The translations under genes were made by a program, and so were the position numbers. Under the pieces are notes generated by a model, which did not search any database, had not been told where the DNA came from, and saw only the letters and a list, made by a program, of their open reading frames with translations. A DNA stretch of 6,677 nt, from contig JAEUNN010000169.1 in assembly GCA_016791085.1 (NCBI GenBank), forward strand, positions 1 to 6,677, written 5' to 3'. Source of the stretch: Rhodocyclaceae bacterium (GTDB taxonomy: Bacteria > Pseudomonadota > Gammaproteobacteria > Burkholderiales > Rhodocyclaceae). Shown one piece after another: positions 1-6,164 of the stretch; position 1 is the stretch's first letter; the number at the start of each line of letters is the position of its first letter.

Positions 1-1
1 G

Positions 2-787
2 GCCCAGGCCACCATGGCCGTGCATGAAGCATCCAGCGCGCAGAGCGAAGCCGCGGCATCCATGGCGGCCGCCATGGAACAAATGTCGGTGAGCATTTCC
101 AGCGTGTCCGACGCCGCGGCCGAAGTGAACCGCGAGTCCGAAGCCAGCCTGCAGAGCACCCGCAAGGGCAATCAGGCGGTTGCGGTGATGCGCGACGACA
201 TCCTGCGCGTGGAGTCGGTGGTGCGCGAAATTTCCGGCGCCGCAGCCGGTTTCGTGGCCAGCACGCGGGCCATCAACGACATGACGCAGCGCGTCAAGGA
301 AATTGCCGAGCAAACCAATCTGCTGGCGCTCAATGCGGCCATCGAAGCCGCGCGCGCCGGCGAGCAGGGACGAGGGTTTGCCGTGGTGGCGGACGAAGTG
401 CGCAAGCTGGCGGAAAAATCCTCGCTCGCGGCAGCCGAAATCGAACGCATCACGCGCGAACTGGACAGCAGCGCCGGCAACGTCGAGGACGTCGTGCGCC
501 AGGGCGGCGCGGCCATTGCGGCCACCACGGCGGCGCTGGAGCGCGTCGGCGAAGTGCTGGCGGCGGCCAGCGGCGCGGTCGAGCGCAGTGCCGGCGGCAT
601 GCAGGAAATCACCGCTTCCACGCGCGAACAGACCACCGCGGGGCAGGACATTGCCCGCAATGTCGAACAGATCGCCCAGCGCGCCGAACAGAACAGCCAC
701 GCCGTGGCCGAGGTGGCGCAGCAGGCCGACCGGCTCAAACAGTTGGCTGCGCACCTGGAAGGCACGGTCGGGCGCTTCCGGCTCTGA
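2..787 (+). CDS. Methyl-accepting chemotaxis protein, C-terminal signalling domain (5' truncated by window edge)
   Basis: This is the cytoplasmic signalling half of a chemoreceptor; the sensor, membrane and HAMP parts lie before the window. The reading frame is open from base 2 to a TGA at 785-787, giving 261 visible residues. Frame-internal ATGs such as base 14 are not real starts, because the helical domain is already under way. The kinase-contacting hairpin tip is clear at about 301-400: IAEQTNLLALNAAIEAARAG followed by EQGRGFAVVADEVRKLAEKS. The flanking Ala/Glu/Gln-rich heptads form the methylation and coiled-coil regions. The protein ends in GTVGRFRL and has no NWETF-type pentapeptide, so it lacks the C-terminal tether for CheR/CheB. 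The ligand cannot be inferred. Its place just before cheV suggests it feeds the CheA encoded here. Family assignment is near certain; the subtype is unknown. Confidence 0.97.
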   Translation, partial: AQATMAVHEASSAQSEAAASMAAAMEQMSVSISSVSDAAAEVNRESEASLQSTRKGNQAVAVMRDDILRVESVVREISGAAAGFVASTRAINDMTQRVKEIAEQTNLLALNAAIEAARAGEQGRGFAVVADEVRKLAEKSSLAAAEIERITRELDSSAGNVEDVVRQGGAAIAATTAALERVGEVLAAASGAVERSAGGMQEITASTREQTTAGQDIARNVEQIAQRAEQNSHAVAEVAQQADRLKQLAAHLEGTVGRFRL

Positions 788-793
788 GCCGTG

Positions 794-817
794 GCCGCGC
801 TGCTCAAGAAGCGCGGC
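794..817 (+). other. GC-rich hairpin just after the MCP gene
   Basis: A perfect 7-bp inverted repeat, GCCGCGC (794-800) and GCGCGGC (811-817), encloses a 10-base loop. It starts 7 bases after the MCP stop codon. No run of T follows, so it is not a canonical intrinsic terminator. It could stabilise the 3' end of the mRNA, reduce read-through, or be a chance product of high GC. Confidence 0.35.
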
Positions 818-838
818 GTTGCGCCGTAATGCACAAAC

Positions 839-856
839 GGCCGGCAGGCGCCGGCC
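839..856 (+). other. GC-only hairpin next to the cheV1 ribosome-binding site
   Basis: A perfect 7-bp stem made only of G and C, GGCCGGC (839-845) and GCCGGCC (850-856), has a 4-base loop AGGC. It ends 3 bases before the GGAGG Shine-Dalgarno (860-864) of the first cheV. No T-tract follows. The tight loop and all-GC stem predict a stable structure, which could affect ribosome loading or protect a processed 5' end. The function is inferred only from position. Confidence 0.4.
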
Positions 857-872
857 CCTGGAGGATAGATCG

Positions 873-1838
873 ATGTCCGAATTGCTCAAGAACATAGATG
901 CGCGCACCCGCCTCGCGGGTACCAACAAACTCGAAATCCTGATGTTTTCGCTCGGCATAGATAGCCGCACGGGACGCCGGGAAACTTTCGGCATCAATGT
1001 TTTCAAGGTGCGCGAAGTCATGCGCACGCCGCCCATCGCGGCCGCGCCCGAAATGCCGCACGCGGTGCAGGGCATGGTAAGCCTGCGCGGCGTGCTGGTG
1101 CCGGTCGTGGATTTGGCGAGCTTCGCGCACTTTTCCACCGAATGCCCGCGCGACGTGATGATCGTGACCGAATACAACGGGCACACGCAGGGCTTTCTGG
1201 TCGAGTCGGTGGATACCATCCTGCGTCTGGACTGGGCGCAGATGCGGGTGCCGCCGCAAATGCTCACCGCCAATCTGGCCAGCCTGGTCACCGCCGTGAC
1301 GGAACTGCCGGACAGCCGCCTGGTGATGATGCTGGACGTCGAAAAGGTGCTGGCCGAAACGGCGCAAATCGACAACGAACTGGCCTACCAGGACATCAAG
1401 CCGCTGGACATGGACGGCGCGACCGTGCTGTTCGCCGACGATTCTTCGGTCGCGCGCACGCAAATCCAGCGCACCCTGGAACGCATGGGCGTGCGCCACT
1501 ATTCCGCCATCAACGGCCGCCACGCCTGGCAGGAACTGACCAAACTCGCCGCCTACGCCGAAGCGCAGCGGCGCCCCGTGCGGGATTTCGTGCAGCTCGT
1601 GCTGACCGACGTCGAAATGCCCGAAATGGATGGCTACATGCTCACGCGCAATATCAAGAACGATCCGCGCTTCGCCGGCATACCGGTGCTCATGCATTCG
1701 TCCCTGTCGTCGATGTCGAACCGCAAACTGGGGCGCGCCGTGGGGGTGGATGAATACGTGTCGAAATTCGAGCCGCACCGTCTGGCGGAAACCCTGGCGC
1801 GCATGCTCAACCAGGCCTCCGCCGTCGAGGCCGCCTGA
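873..1838 (+). CDS. cheV: Chemotaxis coupling protein CheV, first copy (CheW domain plus receiver)
   Basis: The 321-residue protein joins a CheW-like coupling domain (about 15-165) to a receiver domain (about 180-310). CheV links MCPs to CheA, and its phosphorylation tunes adaptation. In the CheW part, FGINVFKVREV and MVSLRGVLVPVVDL are diagnostic. The receiver has all catalytic residues: acidic pair Asp189/Asp190, phospho-acceptor Asp246 in TDVEMPEMDG, Ser276 in the Thr/Ser position (MHSSLSS) and Lys298 (YVSKF). The gap from acidic pair to acceptor is about 12 residues longer than in CheY, as is usual in CheV. The ATG at 873 follows GGAGG (860-864) by 8 bases; the frame is open further upstream but that part is antisense-like Arg/Ser/Pro-rich and overlaps the MCP gene. 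Compared with the second cheV it has about 6 extra residues near 29-35 (Asp-Ser-Arg-Thr-Gly-Arg), probably a loop. Confidence 0.96.
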   Translation: MSELLKNIDARTRLAGTNKLEILMFSLGIDSRTGRRETFGINVFKVREVMRTPPIAAAPEMPHAVQGMVSLRGVLVPVVDLASFAHFSTECPRDVMIVTEYNGHTQGFLVESVDTILRLDWAQMRVPPQMLTANLASLVTAVTELPDSRLVMMLDVEKVLAETAQIDNELAYQDIKPLDMDGATVLFADDSSVARTQIQRTLERMGVRHYSAINGRHAWQELTKLAAYAEAQRRPVRDFVQLVLTDVEMPEMDGYMLTRNIKNDPRFAGIPVLMHSSLSSMSNRKLGRAVGVDEYVSKFEPHRLAETLARMLNQASAVEAA

Positions 1839-1874
1839 GGCTGCGCGGCGCGCTCGCAACACAAGGACTGATAC

Positions 1875-2813
1875 ATGGACAACGCAGACACCTCCCTGCT
1901 CGAAGCGGTCGACGCGCGTACCCGGCTTGCCGGCAGCAACTGCATGGAAATATTGCTGTTTTCGCTGGGCACGCATGAAACTTTCGGCATCAACGTGTTC
2001 AAGGTGCGCGAGGTCTGCCGCACGCCCATGATCACTCCGGCGCCGAACATGCCGGGTGGCGTGGAAGGGCTGATTTCCCTGCGCGGCAACGTGATTCCGG
2101 TCATGAACCTGGCCAAGATCATGAATCTCGAGGGCGCCGAGCGGCCCACCGCCTCCATGATGGTGACCGAATACAGCAAGCGCACCCTGGGCTTCCTGGT
2201 GCATGGCGTGGATCGCATCATTCGCGTGGATTGGGACAAGGTGCGCGCGCCCGAGGACGTGCTGTCCGGCGAACAACATTTCATCACCGCCATTACCGAA
2301 CTGCCGGACGGCCGCCTGGTATCCATCCTGGACGTGGAGTCCATCCTGGCCGCGACTTTCGGCGAAACCGTCACCGGGGAAATTCTGCCCATAGGCGGCG
2401 AGCGCGACTACAACGTGTTTTTCGTCGACGACTCGTCGGTGGCCCGCCGCAAGATTGCCGAGGTGCTGGAAAAGCTGGGCGTACGCCACAAGCACGCGGT
2501 CAATGGCGCGGAAGCCTGGACACGCCTGCAGGCCATGGCCGCGCACTTCACGAACAGCTCGAATTCGGTGACCGAAGAACTGGACGTGATTCTGGTCGAT
2601 GCCGAAATGCCGGAAATGGACGGCTATGTGCTCACCCGCAACATCAAGGCCGACCCGCGCTTTGCCGGCGTTCCGGTGGTGATGCATTCCTCGCTGTCCT
2701 CGCAGGCCAATCGGGCCATGGGCAAGAGCGTGGGCGTGGACGCCTACGTCGCCAAATTCGACGCGGAAGTGCTGGCCGATACCTTGCGCCCGCTGCTGCG
2801 CGCCAAAGACTGA
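1875..2813 (+). CDS. cheV: Chemotaxis coupling protein CheV, second copy (CheW domain plus receiver)
   Basis: This 312-residue paralogue of the preceding gene has the same architecture: a CheW-like domain (about 15-160) and a receiver (about 175-305). The receiver is complete, with Asp185/Asp186, acceptor Asp242 in VDAEMPEMDG, Ser272 and Lys294 (YVAKF). The N-terminal DARTRLAGSN and ETFGINVFKVREV segments match the first copy almost exactly, whereas the domain linker and much of the CheW surface differ, so this is an old duplication rather than a recent one. The ATG at 1875 follows AAGGA (1863-1867) by 7 bases. The 36-base gap to the first cheV suggests co-transcription. Two CheVs next to one CheA suggest they serve different receptors or give graded adaptation. 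That division of labour is inference. Confidence 0.96.
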   Translation: MDNADTSLLEAVDARTRLAGSNCMEILLFSLGTHETFGINVFKVREVCRTPMITPAPNMPGGVEGLISLRGNVIPVMNLAKIMNLEGAERPTASMMVTEYSKRTLGFLVHGVDRIIRVDWDKVRAPEDVLSGEQHFITAITELPDGRLVSILDVESILAATFGETVTGEILPIGGERDYNVFFVDDSSVARRKIAEVLEKLGVRHKHAVNGAEAWTRLQAMAAHFTNSSNSVTEELDVILVDAEMPEMDGYVLTRNIKADPRFAGVPVVMHSSLSSQANRAMGKSVGVDAYVAKFDAEVLADTLRPLLRAKD

Positions 2814-2860
2814 AGCACTGATCACGCTTACCCGCAGCTTGATACTTACGGGAGATTTAC

Positions 2861-3259
2861 ATGGCTGACCCGAAAATGAAATTCCTGGTCGTGGATGACT
2901 TTTCGACCATGCGCCGCATCGTGCGCAACCTGCTCAAGGAACTGGGCTTTGCCAACGTCGAAGAAGCCGAGGACGGCGTCGTGGCATTGCAGAAGCTGCA
3001 GGGCGGCGGCATCGAATTCGTCGTGACGGACTGGAACATGCCCAACATGACCGGCCTGGAACTGCTGCAGGCGATACGCGCCAATGCGCAGTACAAGCAC
3101 TTGCCGGTGCTCATGATCACGGCCGAGGCGAAGAAAGAAAACATTATCGCCGCCGCCCAGGCGGGTGCCTCCGGCTACATCGTGAAGCCATTTACGGCTG
3201 CCACGCTGTCCGAGAAGCTCACCAAGATATTCGAGAAGATGGAGAAAAAAGCCGCCTGA
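2861..3259 (+). CDS. cheY: Chemotaxis response regulator CheY
   Basis: This single-domain receiver of 132 residues is phosphorylated by CheA; CheY-P binds the flagellar switch (FliM/FliN) to change rotation. The residues fall at exactly the E. coli CheY numbers: Asp12 and Asp13 (VVDDFSTMRR), acceptor Asp57 (VTDWNMPNMTG), Thr87 (MITAEAKKENI), Tyr106 and Lys109 (GYIVKPFT). There is no output domain. The ATG at 2861 is preceded by GGGAGA (2850-2855) at a normal distance. It lies 47 bases after the second cheV and 38 bases before cheZ, consistent with one operon. The WNMP and AEAKKENI signatures mark it as the motor-controlling CheY rather than a generic receiver. Confidence 0.98.
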   Translation: MADPKMKFLVVDDFSTMRRIVRNLLKELGFANVEEAEDGVVALQKLQGGGIEFVVTDWNMPNMTGLELLQAIRANAQYKHLPVLMITAEAKKENIIAAAQAGASGYIVKPFTAATLSEKLTKIFEKMEKKAA

Positions 3260-3297
3260 CCAGGCTGCTTTGCCCATGCCTGAGAGCAGGAGGTTCC

Positions 3298-4143
3298 ATG
3301 GCTAAAAAGCTGAAATTTGACGAGTCCGGCGACAGCGACGAATTGCAGGCGCTGTTCGACACCATCGCCGCGACCTCCGGCCCGGCGCCCAAGCCGCGCC
3401 TGGAAGTGATAGAGCGCGCACCGGCCGAGGCGGCCGATACGGCGGATTTGCAGGATTTGTTCGACCAGACCGCCGCTGCCTATGACGAGGCGCACCCGGA
3501 TTTGCCGGCCGACACGCCGCATGCCCAGGAAGGACACAGTTGCGAGCGCGTGTTCAATCGCGTCGGCCACATGGCGCGCGCGCTGCACGATACGCTGCGC
3601 CAGCTCGGTTACGACAGCGCGCTGGAAGACGCCGCGCGCAGCATACCGGACGCACGCGAACGCCTGGCCTACATCGGTCACCTGACCGAACAGGCGGCCT
3701 GCCGGGTACTCAATGCCACGGATGTCGCCATCCCCTTGCAGACCCAGCTCGGCAACGACAGCACGGCGCTGGCAGCGCGCTGGGACCGGCTCTATGCCAA
3801 CCAGATGGGCGTCGAAGAATTCAAGGCGCTGGCCGCGGAAACGCGCAGCTTCCTGCACGGCGTGCCGGAGTGCACCAGGAACACCGGCACCCAGCTGCAC
3901 GAAATCATGATGGCGCAGGACTTCCAGGATTTGACCGGGCAGGTCATCAAGAAAATCGTGGAAATGGCGCAGCAACTTGAAACCGGCCTGCTGCAGGTGC
4001 TGATCGAGGCCATGCCCGAGAGCAAGCGGCAGGAAGCACCCGACAGCTTGCTCAATGGTCCGGTCATCAACGCGGCCGGACGCACCGATGTGGTGAGCAG
4101 CCAGGAACAAGTGGACGACCTGCTGGAAAGCCTGGGCTTCTAG
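3298..4143 (+). CDS. cheZ: CheY-P phosphatase CheZ with long N-terminal extension
   Basis: CheZ accelerates CheY-P dephosphorylation and ends the motor signal. The core (about residues 75-281) resembles E. coli CheZ: IPDARERLAYI, TRSFLHGVPE, then MMAQDFQDLTGQVIKKI, in which Asp211 and Gln215 match catalytic Asp143 and Gln147. The C-terminus SQEQVDDLLESLGF (268-281) is the classic CheY-binding tail. At 281 residues it is about 67 longer than the 214-residue E. coli protein, and the extra length is N-terminal. That extension carries two similar acidic motifs, DELQALFDTIA (14-24) and ADLQDLFDQTA (49-59), separated by Pro/Ala-rich sequence. The ATG at 3298 follows a perfect AGGAGG (3288-3293) with a short 4-base spacer, so the extension is translated if this start is used. 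It lies between cheY and cheA, the usual place in F6-type clusters. Confidence 0.97.
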   Translation: MAKKLKFDESGDSDELQALFDTIAATSGPAPKPRLEVIERAPAEAADTADLQDLFDQTAAAYDEAHPDLPADTPHAQEGHSCERVFNRVGHMARALHDTLRQLGYDSALEDAARSIPDARERLAYIGHLTEQAACRVLNATDVAIPLQTQLGNDSTALAARWDRLYANQMGVEEFKALAAETRSFLHGVPECTRNTGTQLHEIMMAQDFQDLTGQVIKKIVEMAQQLETGLLQVLIEAMPESKRQEAPDSLLNGPVINAAGRTDVVSSQEQVDDLLESLGF

Positions 4144-4150
4144 CACCCGC

Positions 4151-4175
4151 GCGGCGCCGCAGCTGGACGCGCCGC
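4151..4175 (+). other. GC-rich hairpin between cheZ and cheA
   Basis: A perfect 7-bp inverted repeat, GCGGCGC (4151-4157) and GCGCCGC (4169-4175), has an 11-base loop. It begins 8 bases after the cheZ stop and ends 12 bases before the cheA Shine-Dalgarno. No T-run follows, so termination is unlikely. A competing shorter palindrome, GCGGCGCCGC (4151-4160), overlaps its left arm. It may adjust the cheA level relative to cheYZ, or be chance in GC-rich DNA. Confidence 0.3.
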
Positions 4176-4187
4176 CCCGAGAAATTT

Positions 4188-4191
4188 GGAG
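4188..4191 (+). promoter_or_regulatory. Ribosome-binding site that fixes the cheA start
   Basis: GGAG lies 9 bases before the ATG at 4201. An in-frame TTG at 4186 would add five residues (a Met then Glu-Lys-Gln-Thr) but overlaps this Shine-Dalgarno and has none of its own, so 4201 is preferred. Confidence 0.75.
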
Positions 4192-4200
4192 AAGCAGACT

Positions 4201-6075
4201 ATGAGCGATTTCGCAGGGATGGAAGAACTGTTGCAGGACTTTCTGGTCGAGGCGACAGACCTGCTGAGCAGTGTCGATTTCAAGCTGGTCGATCTCGAGC
4301 GGGCGCCCGGCGACCGCGGCCTGCTGAACGACATTTTCCGGGGTTTTCACACCATCAAGGGCGGCGCCGGGTTTCTCAATGCCGGCGAGCTGGTCAATCT
4401 GTGCCACCTGACGGAAAACCTGTTCGACAAGCTGCGCAACATGGAGCTGCATCTCGACCCGCCGCTCATGGACGTGATTCTGTCCGCCACGGCTGCGGTG
4501 CGGCACATGTTTACGCACCTGGAGCGCGGCATGCAGCCGCCCGCCGCCGATCCCGACATCATCGCGCGCCTGCAGGCGGCGCTGCGCGGGGAGGCTCTGG
4601 CCAAAGTCGAGCACACTGCACCGATCGCGGCGGTGGCGGTGGCGGCGCCGGCAGCGGCGAGCGGCGAGCCGGACTGGAATCTGCTGCATCGCGCCGTGAC
4701 CGGTGTGGTGCCTCAGGCGGCGCCGGCCACGCCACCCGAAGCGCAACGCGCCGCCAACCAGCCGGCCGACCCGGTCACGCACTCGTTCGGGCGCCGCGCC
4801 AGCGATCATCCCGGCTTTACCGGTCCGACCGGCCGGCGTGACGCCGAGCGCGGCCGCGATACCTCGATACGCGTGGATACTTCGCGGCTCGATCAGGTAC
4901 TCAATCTGTCGGGCGAAATCGGCCTCACGAAAAACCGCCTGACGGCACTGCGCGCGGACATACTGAACGGGCGTTCCGACACCGAAACCCTGCACGCGCT
5001 GGACGTGGCGGTGAGCCAGCTCGACCTGCTGGTGTCCGACCTCCAGAACGCGGTCATGAAAACCCGCATGCAACCTATCGGCCGCCTGTTCCAGAAATAT
5101 CCGCGCATCGCGCGCGATCTGGCACGCAGTCTGGGCAAGGATGTGGAACTCGACCTGGCCGGCGAGGACACGGAAATCGACAAAACCATGATCGAGGACC
5201 TGTCCGACCCCATCATCCACCTGATACGCAATGCCATCGACCACGGCGTGGAGCCGTCGTCCGAACGCCTGGCGCTGGGCAAGCCGGAAAAATCGCTGGT
5301 GCGCCTGGAAGCGCGCCAGGAGGGCGATCACATCGTGATCATCGTGGCCGACGACGGCCGCGGCATGAACCCGGAAAGGCTGCGCGCCAAGGCGCTCGAA
5401 AAAGGCGTCATCACGGACGAAGAAGCCAATACGCTGGACGAGCGGGCGAGCCTGAATCTGGTGTTCCTGCCGGGCTTTTCGACCGCCGAAAGGGTGTCCG
5501 ACGTATCCGGCCGCGGCGTCGGCATGGACGTCGTGCGCACCAATATCCAGAAGCTCAACGGCACCATAGAAATTCGCTCCACGGTGGGCAAGGGCACGAC
5601 GTTCATGATTTCGCTGCCGCTCACCCTGGCGATTCTGCCGGTGCTGCTGGTCAAGCTGGGTGAGCAGCCGTTCGCGGTGCCGCTGTCCATGGTGCGCGAA
5701 ATTCTTCCTATCGAACCGGCCGGCGTGCAGGAAATCGGCGGACGCGCCACCATGGTGGTGCGCGGCGAAGTGCTGCCGGTGTTGCCGCTGCCGCATCTGT
5801 TGGGCTGGCCGCCCAGCCAGCAGGCCGAGTATGGCGTGCTCATGCAGACCGCGGAGCACAATTTCATCCTCGCCATCGACAGTTTCGCCGGGCGCGAAGA
5901 TGCCGTGATCAAGTCGCTCGACGACTTCCGCCCCAAGGGCGTGGCCGGCGTCACGACGCTGTCGAACGGGCAGATCGTGCTCATCCTGGACATGAAAGAA
6001 CTGCTGTCCGGCCTGGGCGACGCACGCGGCGTTCCGCGCTCCGTGCTGTTGGGCAGCATGGCCAAGGCGGCGTGA
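4201..6075 (+). CDS. cheA: Chemotaxis histidine kinase CheA (no recognisable P2 domain)
   Basis: CheA autophosphorylates under receptor control and donates phosphate to CheY and CheV. The 624-residue protein reads in order: P1/HPt (about 1-130) with phospho-acceptor His50 in FHTIKGGAGFLN; a low-complexity Ala/Pro/Arg linker (about 135-220); P3 dimerisation from about 221 (TSIRVDTSRLDQVLNLSGEI); P4 ATPase; and P5 CheW-like regulatory domain from about 477 to 611. P4 has a complete N box with Asn344 (HLIRNAIDHGVE), G1 DDGRGM (384-389), F box FLPGFSTAE (422-430) and G2 GRGVGMDVV (437-445), so the kinase should be active. E. coli CheA (654 residues) has a folded P2 CheY/CheB-docking domain where this protein has only the linker. 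It lies 57 bases after cheZ. Neither cheW nor cheB follows, unlike many CheA operons. Confidence 0.97.
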   Translation: MSDFAGMEELLQDFLVEATDLLSSVDFKLVDLERAPGDRGLLNDIFRGFHTIKGGAGFLNAGELVNLCHLTENLFDKLRNMELHLDPPLMDVILSATAAVRHMFTHLERGMQPPAADPDIIARLQAALRGEALAKVEHTAPIAAVAVAAPAAASGEPDWNLLHRAVTGVVPQAAPATPPEAQRAANQPADPVTHSFGRRASDHPGFTGPTGRRDAERGRDTSIRVDTSRLDQVLNLSGEIGLTKNRLTALRADILNGRSDTETLHALDVAVSQLDLLVSDLQNAVMKTRMQPIGRLFQKYPRIARDLARSLGKDVELDLAGEDTEIDKTMIEDLSDPIIHLIRNAIDHGVEPSSERLALGKPEKSLVRLEARQEGDHIVIIVADDGRGMNPERLRAKALEKGVITDEEANTLDERASLNLVFLPGFSTAERVSDVSGRGVGMDVVRTNIQKLNGTIEIRSTVGKGTTFMISLPLTLAILPVLLVKLGEQPFAVPLSMVREILPIEPAGVQEIGGRATMVVRGEVLPVLPLPHLLGWPPSQQAEYGVLMQTAEHNFILAIDSFAGREDAVIKSLDDFRPKGVAGVTTLSNGQIVLILDMKELLSGLGDARGVPRSVLLGSMAKAA

Positions 6076-6076
6076 T

Positions 6077-6098
6077 CCGCAGGCCTGCGGCGATCGCC
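6077..6098. repeat. Two interlocked palindromes after cheA
   Basis: CCGCAGGCCTGCGG (6077-6090) is a perfect 14-base palindrome starting one base after the cheA stop codon. GGCGATCGCC (6089-6098) is a perfect 10-base palindrome sharing its first two bases with the end of the first. The pair stops one base before the candidate -35 box at 6100. There is no T-run, so it is not a standard terminator. A dimeric repressor site, or a hairpin separating cheA from the next unit, are both possible and unproven. Confidence 0.5.
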
Positions 6099-6099
6099 C

Positions 6100-6126
6100 T
6101 AAAGTATTCGCGACGCATACCGTCAA
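6100..6126 (+). promoter_or_regulatory. Candidate sigma-28 (FliA) promoter
   Basis: TAAAGTAT (6100-6107) matches 7 of 8 bases of the enterobacterial FliA -35 consensus TAAAGTTT. After exactly 11 bases, ACCGTCAA (6119-6126) matches 5 of 8 bases of the -10 consensus GCCGATAA. Transcription would start near 6133, leaving a leader of about 30 bases before the ATG at 6165. A FliA promoter suits a late chemotaxis gene. The -10 box is imperfect, so this is a candidate only. Confidence 0.4.
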
Positions 6127-6164
6127 CGCATATTCAGTCCGACCGTCCGAACCGGAGAAATGCC

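Noticed and set aside
303..872. A possible N-terminal extension of the first CheV reaching back into the MCP gene
   Set aside because: The extra sequence is out-of-frame MCP (Arg/Ser/Pro-rich), whereas ATG 873 has GGAGG at good spacing and gives the normal CheV N-terminus.
1814..1832. 6-bp stem GGCCTC/GAGGCC at the end of the first cheV
   Set aside because: It lies within coding sequence, is short, and is expected by chance at this GC content.
804..2825. A 673-codon open frame on the minus strand opposite both cheV genes
   Set aside because: Same composition artefact: His- and Gly-rich, and its apparent internal repeats simply mirror the two cheV paralogues on the other strand.
3279..3293. 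Small hairpin CCTG-AGAG-CAGG overlapping the cheZ Shine-Dalgarno
   Set aside because: The stem is only 4 bp, too weak to claim as a regulatory element.
6077..6098. Intrinsic terminator after cheA
   Set aside because: The palindromes are followed by CCTAAAGTATT and not a T-run, so the standard signal is absent.
6072..6164. GTG start at 6072 overlapping the cheA stop, extending the small gene by 31 residues
   Set aside because: The extension is Arg/Pro-rich and contains the palindromes and promoter-like boxes in its coding sequence. ATG 6165 has a clear GGAG. Translational coupling cannot be fully excluded.
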